From Paenibacillus sp. yr247 (GTDB taxonomy: Bacteria; Bacillota; Bacilli; Paenibacillales; NBRC-103111): a DNA stretch of 64,000 nt. Position 1 is the first letter of the stretch, and each line of letters starts with the position of its first letter. Made by a program: the position numbers and the translations under genes. Where the stretch lies: assembly GCF_900103825.1 (NCBI RefSeq), contig NZ_FNIF01000001.1, positions 372,001-436,000 on the forward strand. The letters run 5' to 3'. The notes beneath the pieces were generated by a model. The model was given only the letters and a program-made list of their open reading frames with translations. It was not told the DNA's origin and made no database searches. Below, piece after piece: positions 8,553 to 18,400 of this stretch.

Positions 8553-9516
8553 GATAACAAAGCGGCAAGGCCAGTACCGAGCAGACGACATTGAATATCG
8601 TCTGGGAACGGGCAATCTGCTCAGATGCATTGTTGGCGAAAAAGGCTGAAAGGCTGACGAGCTGATGGATGAAGGGGTAAAATAGAATCGCACCTCCGAT
8701 ATTGAGGAGGATATGCGACCAGGCGACGTATCGACCGGCGCGGGAACTGCTCATGCCGGCGATAAGGGCAGTTACACAGGTGCCAACATTGGCACCAATT
8801 GTAATCGCTACGCCTAGCTCGACGGGAATGCCCTGTATGGCTGCGAGGCCCATGGCCATCGCGATGACGGCTGCGCTGCTGTGTACAAGAGCGGTCACCG
8901 CAGCGCCTGCGATGATACCCCACAGCAGGCTCTGCTGCGCCTCCTGGACAAACCAGGCGAAGAGACCGCGGGACTGCAGCGCCGGCCCGATGGTTTGCAT
9001 GATCTCGATGCCGAGCAGCACGAGAGAGAAGCCGCTGGCCGCGAGCGAGCCGTAGCGGACGCTGCGCAGCCAGCTGCGGCCGCCTGGCTGAGGGTCTAGA
9101 ACGAGGCCTTGCGCCACTGATGACGGCAAAGGCCCGGCAAGCCAGCTCGCCAGCCAAACGCTGGCGCTAGCGAGCAGGATCGGCACGCCGATGCCTCCAA
9201 GGCTGAGCCCGATCAGCTCGGTGGTCAGGCACGTGCCGATGTTTGTGCCGAGAATGACGCCGAGTGTTCTCGGAAAGGTCAGTACGCCGGCGCCTACAAG
9301 GCCGATGGCAATCACGGTAATAGCGGTGCTGCTCTGGAGCGCCGCCGTTAGTACAGTGCCGGTGGCGAGACCGCGAACCGGCGTACGGGTAAACCGTTCC
9401 AGCCACAGCTGGAGGCGGGGGCCAGCCCACGTTTGAAGCGCTGTTTCCATAAGCTTCATACCAAATAGAAATAAAGCTAAGCCTGTCAACACAGGCAGGA
9501 CGATGGCATTTATCAT
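8515..9516 (-). CDS. Na/Pi cotransporter family protein (NptA/YjbB type)
   Basis: A 333-residue membrane protein with the inverted duplication of the PF02690 family: two homologous halves, each with a QSS/HSS-containing helix (AALQSSTAITV and ALVHSSAAVIAM) and a Gly-rich turn (GTNIGTC and GANVGTC). These proteins exchange phosphate with sodium across the membrane. It lacks the C-terminal PhoU-like domain of longer YjbB members. The ATG on the minus strand is at 9516. Its 3' end runs 38 bases into deoC. The gene is clearly more GC-rich in its middle than its neighbours. Confidence 0.88.
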   Translation of the reverse strand: MINAIVLPVLTGLALFLFGMKLMETALQTWAGPRLQLWLERFTRTPVRGLATGTVLTAALQSSTAITVIAIGLVGAGVLTFPRTLGVILGTNIGTCLTTELIGLSLGGIGVPILLASASVWLASWLAGPLPSSVAQGLVLDPQPGGRSWLRSVRYGSLAASGFSLVLLGIEIMQTIGPALQSRGLFAWFVQEAQQSLLWGIIAGAAVTALVHSSAAVIAMAMGLAAIQGIPVELGVAITIGANVGTCVTALIAGMSSSRAGRYVAWSHILLNIGGAILFYPFIHQLVSLSAFFANNASEQIARSQTIFNVVCSVLALPLCYLNTWKRLEFRSQ

Positions 9517-9640
9517 TGCTGCGGATCTCCTTCGCGAGCTTGCTACTCATTTTCAACCAATATATGTGACCGTACAGACAAGCATGACAAGCAAGCTGAT
9601 GAGGGTGAACGGTTTCACACAAAGGACGGCTAGGATCATA

Positions 9641-11011
9641 ATGGCAGCAGTATTTTTACATAAAAAACGTAAAGCTCGTTTGGAGCAAGGACACCCATGG
9701 GTATACAAAAGTGAAATTGAGCGTGTTGATGGAGCAATAGAACCAGGACAGCTTGTACCTGTTCAAACGCATCTAGGCCAATACTTGGCAACGGGTTATT
9801 ATAACGAAGCTTCCCAGATAACGGTTCGAATCGTATCGTATAAACCTCTTGAAACGATGACAACTGAATTTTTCGTTGAGCGGTTTACACGCTGTTTACA
9901 GCATCGCAGCCGCTTTGTAAAAGGGGCGCAATCATATCGTTTGGTTTACGGTGAAGCTGACTTTTTACCTGGGCTCATTGTAGATAAGTTCGAGGATACG
10001 CTCGTTGTTCAGATACTCACAATGGGGATGGATCGCTGCAGAGAGCAAATTGTAGCTGCATTGGTTCAGGTCGTAAAACCGACTGGCATATTTGAACGCA
10101 GTGACGTGTCGGTTCGTGAGCTGGAAGGTTTGAAACAGACCAAAGGCTTACTTTACGGAAAGTGTCCAAAGCATGTCGATATTCTTGAAAATGGCCTGCG
10201 CATTCGAGTTGATATTGAGGAAGGTCAGAAAACCGGCTACTTCTTCGACCAAAGAGAGAATCGCGCTGCCATCGCTCCCCTGATGACAGGATGGGGCCAT
10301 CGAAGCGGTATTGAACTTAAAGTGGTTGAAGAAGATGGCGGGAGTCAGAAACTTCCTGTCAATGCGAACGGTAAAGTCGTTACGTTTCCACACTGGGACG
10401 GCGCTTCCGTTCTGGAGTGTTTCTCACATACAGGGAGCTTCACACTCAATGCTTGTAAATTCGGCGCGAAAAAAGTAACCTGTCTGGATATCTCGGAGCA
10501 TGCCATTGAAAGCGCTAGAACGAATGTTGCTTTGAATGGTTTTGAAGAACGCGTTGAGTTTGTGGTCGCGGATGCTTTCGAATATTTACGTACACAGGTT
10601 AAAGGCTTGGACGAGCGAAAAATTCGAGCACACGCTGGCAGTGGTCAAGCAAAAGTGGATACTTCGAAGCCGGTTTCCGCAGGCGGACGGACTTGGGATG
10701 TCGTTATTCTTGATCCTCCTGCTTTCGCTAAAACCAAAAGCGCCGTTGAAGGCGCCTGCCGCGGCTATAAGGATATCAACTTGCACGGCATGAAACTTGT
10801 GAATGAAGGCGGGTATCTCGTAACAGCGAGTTGTTCGTATCATATGCACCCTGAGTTGTTTCTAGAGACCATTCACGCAGCGGCAACTGATGCAGGTAAG
10901 CTTCTGCGTTTGGTCGAGTTCCGAGGAGCTGGCATGGACCACCCTCGCATCCTCGGTGTAGACGAGGGCCATTATTTGAAATTCGCGATTTTTGAAGTAC
11001 GGAGTAAGTAG
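9641..11011 (+). CDS. RlmI-like class I SAM rRNA methyltransferase
   Basis: A 456-residue protein with an N-terminal PUA domain (GHPWVYKSEIERV) and a Rossmann methyltransferase domain: EGQKTGYFFDQRENR, VLECFSHTGSF, and VVILDPPAFAK. These match the RlmI/YwbD group that makes 5-methylcytidine in 23S rRNA. I start it at ATG 9641, where the PUA domain begins; the open frame continues to 9503 into the divergent gene. At about 60 residues longer than E. coli RlmI (396), it carries an insertion before VLECFSHTGSF and another before the DPP motif. Confidence 0.88.
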   Translation: MAAVFLHKKRKARLEQGHPWVYKSEIERVDGAIEPGQLVPVQTHLGQYLATGYYNEASQITVRIVSYKPLETMTTEFFVERFTRCLQHRSRFVKGAQSYRLVYGEADFLPGLIVDKFEDTLVVQILTMGMDRCREQIVAALVQVVKPTGIFERSDVSVRELEGLKQTKGLLYGKCPKHVDILENGLRIRVDIEEGQKTGYFFDQRENRAAIAPLMTGWGHRSGIELKVVEEDGGSQKLPVNANGKVVTFPHWDGASVLECFSHTGSFTLNACKFGAKKVTCLDISEHAIESARTNVALNGFEERVEFVVADAFEYLRTQVKGLDERKIRAHAGSGQAKVDTSKPVSAGGRTWDVVILDPPAFAKTKSAVEGACRGYKDINLHGMKLVNEGGYLVTASCSYHMHPELFLETIHAAATDAGKLLRLVEFRGAGMDHPRILGVDEGHYLKFAIFEVRSK

Positions 11012-11036
11012 AAGGTTGGACAGATATGAGTTTGAG

Positions 11037-11066
11037 AAGCGAGGCTATTGAGCCTTGCTTTTTTTT
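11037..11066 (+). terminator. Rho-independent terminator
   Basis: AAGCGAGGCT (11037-11046) and AGCCTTGCTT (11051-11060) form a ten-pair stem with one G-U pair and a four-base loop, followed by a run of T. Confidence 0.85.
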
Positions 11067-11192
11067 CTGAGTTATGAATTGAGTAGAGTAAGTAAAAGAA
11101 CGACATCTCTAATATGTGAAATATGCTCTAGATTAGCGGAACAGGAGTACGTCAATTGGCGAAATGAAGACTATCCAGAGGCAGTAACTACA

Positions 11193-11265
11193 AAATAGAG
11201 GATCCACGTTCCTCTTAAATCTCGAATTTGAGTGTTTTTCGCCCAAATAGTGGATCCACGTTCCT
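11193..11265 (+). repeat. 21-bp direct repeat pair in non-coding DNA
   Basis: The words at 11193-11213 and 11245-11265 are identical except for one base: both are AAATAG, then A or T, then GGATCCACGTTCCT. The first copy is also an imperfect palindrome (AGAGGA...TCCTCT) and the second holds the palindrome GTGGATCCAC. The rest of the 370-base stretch 11012-11382 holds only the preceding terminator and no gene that I can see. Confidence 0.7.
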
Positions 11266-11382
11266 TCCAATGTCTGCCGCCAATATCGATATTCAGTGGT
11301 GAAGAAGCGAAAGTGTCCTAGCGAAACCGAACTGTCATTTACAGATGTAACTTTTTAGCGCAATAGGGGAATTCTCCTTTAG

Positions 11383-11748
11383 ATAAGTGTATTTTTCAGC
11401 CACATTTACAAAACAAGCGACCCAAGAGCTGAAGCGCTTAGACAAATTATGAAGGAATTAGCATCGGAAGATTCGTGGTTTGAACTGGCTATTCACGTTG
11501 AAAAGGTGGCAGTCGACTTGTTATCTTCCTATAAACCTGGCAGGAAATTGTATGTGAATGTGGAGTTTTATGCCGCTGCAGTTATGCGAGCGATATCTGT
11601 ACCGTCATCCTTATTTTCGCCAAACTTTACACCTAGTCGAATGGTTGGCTGGACAGCTCATTTACTGGAACAAGCAAGCTGTAACCGGATTTTCCGGCCA
11701 CAATCTGTGTATATGGGTGAAATGCCAACAGCGCTCCACCTTCCATAA
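11383..11748 (+). pseudogene. Citrate synthase remnant (C-terminal third)
   Basis: The frame is open from just after a TAG at 11380. Its product begins [18 protein letters not shown], equivalent to the HRVYKxxDPRA segment of citrate synthase, and continues with [40 protein letters not shown] and [12 protein letters not shown], all landmark segments of the C-terminal domain. The N-terminal two thirds are absent, the catalytic aspartate of NVDxxSG is Glu here, and the tail after YMGEMP is not that of the family. No ribosome binding site precedes the only ATG (11449). I read it as a decayed gene. Confidence 0.8.
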
Positions 11749-11765
11749 AATTAAAGATATCAAAT

Positions 11766-11815
11766 AATAGCTGTATTCTCGGTCATGAAAATGAGCAGGA
11801 TACAGCTATTTTTTT
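11766..11815 (+). terminator. Rho-independent terminator
   Basis: AATAGCTGTAT (11766-11776) and ATACAGCTATT (11800-11810) are perfect complements, followed by T5. It probably was the terminator of the lost citrate synthase gene. Confidence 0.8.
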
Positions 11816-11892
11816 GCAAGTTGAAGCCCATCATCTGCCACACCTCTTTTCTACCAAAAGTATGATAGAATAGGAGAGATATAATCAAAGAA

Positions 11893-11934
11893 TATGCTTA
11901 CGAAGCAAGCTTTCCAAGGAAAGCTCTAAGGAGG
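11893..11934 (+). promoter_or_regulatory. Leader element with RBS hairpin upstream of addB (copy 1)
   Basis: TATGCTTACGAAGCAAG is followed by a hairpin, AGCTTTCC (11908-11915) with GGAAAGCT (11918-11925), then CTAAGGAGG just before the addB start at 11941. The same layout occurs before ybeY at 49025-49068, with compensating changes in the stem (AGC/GCT versus AGT/ACT). The position against the Shine-Dalgarno sequence suggests a translational control or RNA-stability element. I do not recognise a named family. Confidence 0.55.
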
Positions 11935-11940
11935 CCCTGT

Positions 11941-14900
11941 ATGTCCATTCGATTCGTGATCGGCAGAGCCGGAAGCGGTAAAAGTGAACGTTGTTTAAGA
12001 GAGATAAAGCATCATTTGGCGGCAGAGCCAGAAGGTCATCCGCTTATTTTATTAGTACCGGAACAAGCTACGTTTCAGGCGGAGCATGCGCTTGTCTCTG
12101 ATCCTTGCATTCGTGGTATGATCCGAGCGCAGGTGCTAAGCTTTCATCGTTTGGCATGGCGTGTCATGCAAGAGGAAGGCGGCACTGCGAGGCTGCCCAT
12201 AGATGATACAGGAAAAAAATTGCTTCTTACGAGCATTTTACATAAACATAAAGAAAAGCTTCGCTTATTCGGGCATTCGGCTGAGCAAATGGGGTTTGTA
12301 GACCGGTTGAATCAGCTTTTTACGGAAATGAAGCGGTATTGTGTATCGGCAAAGCAGTTGGAAGAGCATGAGAATAAACGTGTTGCTGCGCTTGGAGAGA
12401 GTGGTTTGCTGCGTGATAAAATGCACGACATTCAGTTGATCTATCGCCAATTTGAATCGGAGCTATCCCGTCAGTACTTGGACGGAGAGGATTATTTGAC
12501 GCTGCTAGCGGAGCAAATTCCATATTCCGCTTATTTGCGTTCAGCATCGGTTTGGATCGACGGTTTTCATGGCTTTACGCCGCAAGAGTTTGCGGTACTA
12601 GGAGCACTATTCTCCGTTTGTAAACAGGTGACGGTTACGCTTTGTCTCGACCGGGAGCTGCAGGCTGGGGATACGCCGGATGAACTGGATTTGTTTCACC
12701 CTACTGCGACGACGATGGTACGGATGCAAGAACTCGTTTGGCAGCTTGGCCTCGGTGCAGCGGAAGTTCATCTTTTGGCGCCGGAAAACTCACCGCGCTT
12801 TGAAGATAGCCCGGCTCTTGGCTATTTGGAACGGAATTTTGACCGGCGTATTGGCGGAGGTGCTCAGCGATACAAGCCTGCGCCCAACGAACGATTACAT
12901 GATCAGCTAGTCATTGCGGAGGCTGTCCATCGACGTGCCGAGGTAGAGGGTGCCGTACGGGATATGCTGCATCTTGTTCGCGAGCAAGGAGTACGGTGGC
13001 GTGAAATTGCGGTCATGGTGCGAAACATGGAAGGCTATCAGGATTTATTAAAAGCGGTGTTGACTGATTACGAAATTCCTCATTTTTTTGACCAAAAACG
13101 GACGGTTCTTCATCACCCGCTTGTTGAATTTATTCGTTCAGCTTTGGAAGTTGTGCAGCACAATTGGCATTATGATGCCGTTTTTCGTTGTGTCAAAACA
13201 GATTTGCTGATTCCATCCGAAGAAGCGTCCCAGCGGACAGAGCTTGATAAATTAGAAAACTACGTATTAGCGTTCGGCATTCAAGGGTATAGATGGACGG
13301 ACGGCAAGCCATGGACCTTTAAATTCCGAGCCAATTTGGAGCAAGCCGACGAGAGTGTGCAGGAGCAAACGGCTGAACTGGAATCCTTAAATACAAGCAA
13401 AGAGTGGGTCGTGAGGCCGCTCCTCGCCTTTTCCAAACGCCTTCAGCAAGCTCACTTCGTTAAAGATCAAGTTGAAGCTCTATATGAGCTTCTAGTTACG
13501 GTACAGGCTCCTGAGAAATTAGAGGCATGGAGTCAGCAAGCGATCTGTGAAGGAAAGCCAGAAAAAGCCCGCGAACATGGTCAAATGTGGAACAGTGTCA
13601 TGGATATGCTGGATCAATTGGTAGAGACGATGGGGGAAGATGACCTGACGCTGGAGCTTTTTAACGGACTTATTGAGACCGGTATGGAAAGCATGAAGTT
13701 AGGCTTAGTGCCACCTTCAATGGATCAATTATTGATTGGGAGCATAGATCGGACACGTTCCAGTGGAATTCGATATGCTTACATTTTGGGTGTCAACGAT
13801 GGGGTAATCCCTGCTCAAATGGCTGAAAAAGGGGTCCTGACGGAAGCGGAACGGACTGTTCTGACAGAATCTGGCTTGCCGATGGCTGATGGGAGCCTCC
13901 GTAAGCTGCTGGACGAGCAGTTTATTGTGTATACGTCGTTAACGGTGCCAGGTAAAAGGCTGTGGATGAGCTATCCACTCGCAGATGAAGAAGGGAAATC
14001 CCTCCTGCCATCGGAACTTATCAAGCAGATGCGCCAGCTTTTTCCGGGGACTGAAGCCCCGCTTTTGCTTGCAGAACCATCTAACGAAACGCCGGAAGGC
14101 GAGCAGGCGGAGTATATTGCGCATCCCAACCAGGCCATCTCCTATTTAGCTGTACGCATGAAGCACTGGATGCTGGGCGGAAGAATGGCGGACCTATGGT
14201 GGGAAACGTACAATTGGTATGTCGATAAGCCGGAATGGCGAATGAAGCTTCAATCCCTCGCTCAGGCGCTGCAATATACGAACAAAGAAAAGGGACTCAG
14301 CTTAACAACAAGTAAGCTTCTCTATGGTCAAAATCTGCGAGCGAGTGTTTCAAGGATGGAGAAGTATGTGGCATGTCCATTCTCCCACTTTGTTTCTCAT
14401 GGCTTAAGACTGCAAGAAAGACGTGTTTACCGATTGGATGCACCGGATATCGGGCAATTGTTCCACGCCGCTTTGAACCAGTTTGTCCAAAAACTCCAGC
14501 AGGATCAGCTTGACTGGGGCTCTCTTACGGCGGAGCAATGCATGGAGCGTTCCGCTCAAGTAGTGGACGAGCTCGCACCAAGGCTCCAAGGAGAAATATT
14601 ACTCAGTTCAAGCAGGTATGCGTACATTGCAAGAAAATTGAAGCAGGTCGTGGGAAGAGCTGCTGTTGTGCTCGGTGAACATGCGAAGCATGGGCAATTT
14701 GAGCCGCTTGGGCTGGAAATTGATTTTGGACCGGGAAAAGAATTGCCGTCTTTGACCTTTGAGTTAGAGAATGGCTGCACCATGGAAATTATCGGTCGAA
14801 TCGACCGGGTGGATCGAGCGGATGGCGAGCAAGGTGTGCTTTTGCGCGTTATTGATTACAAATCTAGTCAAACCTCCTTACAGTTGTCTGAGGTGTATTA

Positions 14901-15468
14901 CGGTCTTTCTCTGCAGATGCTGACGTATTTGGACGTCATTATTACGCATGCCGAGCAATGGCTGGGTATTGCGGCGAAACCGGCAGGCGTCCTCTATTTC
15001 CATGTACATAACCCAATGCTGCAGCAAAAAAATGCGCTTGATCCCGCCGCAGTAGAAAAAGAGCTGCGTAAACGTTTTAAAATGAAAGGTTTAATCACTG
15101 CTGATGCAGGTGTGGCTGGTTTGATGGACGATGAGCTGGTTAAAAGTGCGGGTCACTCTCAGCTTATTCCTGTTGCTTTGAAGAAGGACGGAAGTTTCTA
15201 CTCAAGCTCTTCCGTAGCAACGGATGAACAATGGGATACCCTCCGTAAATATGTGCGGAAACAGGTTAAACAGATAGGAACCAGCATTACCGATGGCCAT
15301 GTCGATATTGCCCCGTACCGTCTAGGTAAAAAAACAGCTTGTTTGCACTGCTCATATAAATCTATTTGTCAATTTGATCCCTTGTTTGAAGGCAATGAAG
15401 TTCAAGTCTTAAAACAACGGGGAAAAGATCAGCTCTGGTCCGAATTGGAGCAAAAGGTGAGCCGATGA
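11941..15468 (+). CDS. addB: ATP-dependent helicase/nuclease subunit AddB
   Basis: The 1175-residue AddB subunit of the RecBCD-equivalent AddAB complex, which resects double-strand breaks to Chi. It has a P-loop near the N-terminus (GRAGSGKSE), a RecB-type nuclease domain with VIDYKSSQ near residue 980, and the four iron-sulphur cysteines: Cys812 in YVACPFSHF and Cys1134, Cys1137, Cys1143 in TACLHCSYKSIC. The spacing of the last three (3 and 6) is the same as in the Bacillus protein. addA follows after 25 bases. Preceded by a structured leader. Confidence 0.97.
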   Translation: MSIRFVIGRAGSGKSERCLREIKHHLAAEPEGHPLILLVPEQATFQAEHALVSDPCIRGMIRAQVLSFHRLAWRVMQEEGGTARLPIDDTGKKLLLTSILHKHKEKLRLFGHSAEQMGFVDRLNQLFTEMKRYCVSAKQLEEHENKRVAALGESGLLRDKMHDIQLIYRQFESELSRQYLDGEDYLTLLAEQIPYSAYLRSASVWIDGFHGFTPQEFAVLGALFSVCKQVTVTLCLDRELQAGDTPDELDLFHPTATTMVRMQELVWQLGLGAAEVHLLAPENSPRFEDSPALGYLERNFDRRIGGGAQRYKPAPNERLHDQLVIAEAVHRRAEVEGAVRDMLHLVREQGVRWREIAVMVRNMEGYQDLLKAVLTDYEIPHFFDQKRTVLHHPLVEFIRSALEVVQHNWHYDAVFRCVKTDLLIPSEEASQRTELDKLENYVLAFGIQGYRWTDGKPWTFKFRANLEQADESVQEQTAELESLNTSKEWVVRPLLAFSKRLQQAHFVKDQVEALYELLVTVQAPEKLEAWSQQAICEGKPEKAREHGQMWNSVMDMLDQLVETMGEDDLTLELFNGLIETGMESMKLGLVPPSMDQLLIGSIDRTRSSGIRYAYILGVNDGVIPAQMAEKGVLTEAERTVLTESGLPMADGSLRKLLDEQFIVYTSLTVPGKRLWMSYPLADEEGKSLLPSELIKQMRQLFPGTEAPLLLAEPSNETPEGEQAEYIAHPNQAISYLAVRMKHWMLGGRMADLWWETYNWYVDKPEWRMKLQSLAQALQYTNKEKGLSLTTSKLLYGQNLRASVSRMEKYVACPFSHFVSHGLRLQERRVYRLDAPDIGQLFHAALNQFVQKLQQDQLDWGSLTAEQCMERSAQVVDELAPRLQGEILLSSSRYAYIARKLKQVVGRAAVVLGEHAKHGQFEPLGLEIDFGPGKELPSLTFELENGCTMEIIGRIDRVDRADGEQGVLLRVIDYKSSQTSLQLSEVYYGLSLQMLTYLDVIITHAEQWLGIAAKPAGVLYFHVHNPMLQQKNALDPAAVEKELRKRFKMKGLITADAGVAGLMDDELVKSAGHSQLIPVALKKDGSFYSSSSVATDEQWDTLRKYVRKQVKQIGTSITDGHVDIAPYRLGKKTACLHCSYKSICQFDPLFEGNEVQVLKQRGKDQLWSELEQKVSR

Positions 15469-15493
15469 TTAAGGCAGAAAGGAGTGTACATTA

Positions 15494-18400
15494 GTGAACA
15501 AACAACAACCTAAGCCTCCCGGCAGTACTTGGACGGATGATCAATGGGATGCGATTACACTTAAGGGTCAAAATATGCTGGTTGCCGCTGCCGCCGGCTC
15601 AGGCAAAACAGCTGTACTTGTCGAGCGGATTATACGACGTATCTCGGATGAGTGGGAACCCATTGACGTAGACCGTTTGCTTGTAGCTACGTTTACCAAA
15701 GCTGCGGCATCGGAAATGAAACATCGGATTCGTGAAGCACTGGAAAAAGAGCTGATGAAGCAGCCGCATTCGCAGCATTTGCGCAAGCAGCTCGCATTAA
15801 TGGGGCGCGCTTCGATTACGACACTGCATTCTTTTTGTTTGGAAGTTGTGCAGCGTTACTTTAGCCTCATTCGTCTAGATCCTGGCTTCCGCATCGCCAA
15901 CGAAACGGAAGCCGAGCTTCTTCGCCAGGACCTGCTCGGCGACATGCTTGAGGAGTATTACGCCGCGAGCGGAGAGAATAGCGCCTTCTGGCGGCTGGTC
16001 GACTCGTTCAGCGGCGAGCGTAACGATGACGCGATCATGCAGCTTATTCAAAAGCTGTATGATGTGTCGCGCAGTCATCCATGGCCGGAGTACTGGCTCA
16101 GGGCGACGGCTTCGATGTTTGGAGCGCCCGCACCGCAAGAGGTGCCGGAAGAGGCGGCCTCCGTTATGCAAGAGGCGCTGCCTTATGTTGCCGCTACGTC
16201 TGCACCCGCGGACTATTCGATCTGGGAGCAGAGTCTGATCCGCGACTTGTCTCTGGAGTTGGAAGGAGCTGCCGACTTGCTGCGACAAGCGCTGCAAATC
16301 GCAGATTCGCCTGGCGGACCGGCTCCGTATTTGGATAATTTACGAGAAGATTTGCTGCTCGTAAACAATTTGCTTGAAACGACCACCTATCCGTGGTCTG
16401 TCATGTATCTTGGTTTTCAGACTGTAGAGTTTGGAAAGCTCAAAGCGTGCAAAGGCGATGACTACGACAAAGAGCTGCAAGAGGAAGTTAAAGAGCTGCG
16501 CAATAAAGCCAAAGAGCAAATTAACAAACTGCAAGAAGAGCTGTTCGGTCGAACACCTGAACAATTTCATCAGGAAATTGCCGAGATGGCTCCGCTGCTG
16601 CACACGTTAGTGGATCTGGTTGTTGATTTCGGACATCGTTATCAAGAGGCCAAGCAAGCTAAGGGTTTGATCGATTTTGCCGATTTGGAGCATTACTGTT
16701 TACAAATTCTTAGCGCACCTGGCTCTATTCCTGGGGAATTGTACCCATCCGAGGCTGCTCAGGCCTATCGCAAACAATTCGCCGAAGTGCTTCTGGATGA
16801 ATATCAAGATACGAATCGCGTGCAAGAAGCTATTGTTGAATTGATTTCTAATACGAAACCTGGCAACCGTTTTATGGTAGGCGACGTGAAACAAAGTATA
16901 TATCGGTTCCGCCTTGCTGAGCCCGGTCTCTTCCTGGAGAAGTATAAGTCGTACCGTTCTAATAAGGATGAAATGCCAAAAACGACTTCCGAGGGTGGAA
17001 GAATTGATTTGGCGCGTAATTTCCGCAGCCGGATTCAAGTTGTCGATGCGGTGAATTATCTTTTTAAACAAATGATGAATGAAACCGTGGGCGAAATCGC
17101 TTATGATGAGCGCGCTGAGCTCGTTTATGGAGCGGGCTATCCGCCGTCTGGTTCAGACTGTTCGGTGGAGATGCTGCTCGTAGACCGTGGGACGGATGCT
17201 TCGGACAAAAGTGAATCGTTCACTGATGACGCTGAGGATCAGGAATTCAATCCGGATATATCTGGAAACTCGACCGAAGCAGCCTCTGATCCCTTACTGG
17301 AAGCACAAGAACTGGAAACAGCTCAGCTGGAGGCACGTACGATTGCCCGCCATATTCGAGGGCTGCTGGGTGCTGGGGGACAGGAGGTGTTTCTGGTTTT
17401 CGATAAAAGAACAGGCGGCGATCGGCCTGCGACCTATCGGGATATTGTTATTTTGCTGCGGGCTACGCAGGCTTGGTCACCTATCATCATAGAAGAACTC
17501 AAAAAACAAGGTATACCTGCCTATGCGGAGCTAAGCACAGGTTATTTTTCGGCTACAGAAGTAGAAGTGATGCTTTCGTTGTTAAAAGTCATCGACAATC
17601 CCTATCAGGATGTGCCGTTGGCTGCTGTACTTCGATCTCCGGTTGTGCAGCTAACGGCTGAAGATTTAGCGCAAATTCGGGTCTCGGATAAATCAGTGCC
17701 TTTCTACGAGTCTGTCTTAAAGCTAGTAAGGAGTGAGAAGTCAGTTAATAACGAAGTACTTCTACAAAAGCTGAATTTTTTCCTAGAACTTCTGGAAAAA
17801 TGGCGGAATGAAGCTAGACAAGGCTCTTTAGCAGATTTAATTTGGAACATCTACAGACAAACGGGCTATTACGATTTCGCTGGCGGTTTGCCGGGGGGAT
17901 TACAAAGACAAGCCAATCTAAGAGCACTGTACGATCGTGCGAGACAATATGAAAGCACCTCCTTGCGCGGATTATTCCGTTTTCTACGTTTTATCGAAAG
18001 GATGAAAGAGAGTGGCGGCGATCTAGGGACAGCGCGTGCGCTCGGTGAACAAGAAGATGTCGTCCGCATCATGTCGATTCATAAAAGCAAGGGACTGGAA
18101 TTCCCTGTTGTATTCGTGGCAGGCATGGCCAAAATGTTCAATCAACGGGATTTGAACGATGCTTTTTTACTGCATAAAGAGCTTGGTTTTGGTCCGCGGT
18201 TTGTAGACACGGCTTTACGTGTAAGCTATCCGACATTACCTTCCTTAGCGATTAAAAGACGAATGAAGCTGGAGCTGCTTGCGGAGGAAATGCGCGTCTT
18301 ATATGTAGCTCTAACAAGAGCGAGAGAGAAGCTGTATTTACTTGGCACTGTGAAATCGCTCGATAAGCTACTGCGTGGTTGGGGGCGTCACCTGTCTAGG

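Noticed and set aside
9503..9640. N-terminal extension of the RlmI-like gene to 9503
   Set aside because: It would run into the divergent cotransporter gene, and the PUA domain begins at ATG 9641.
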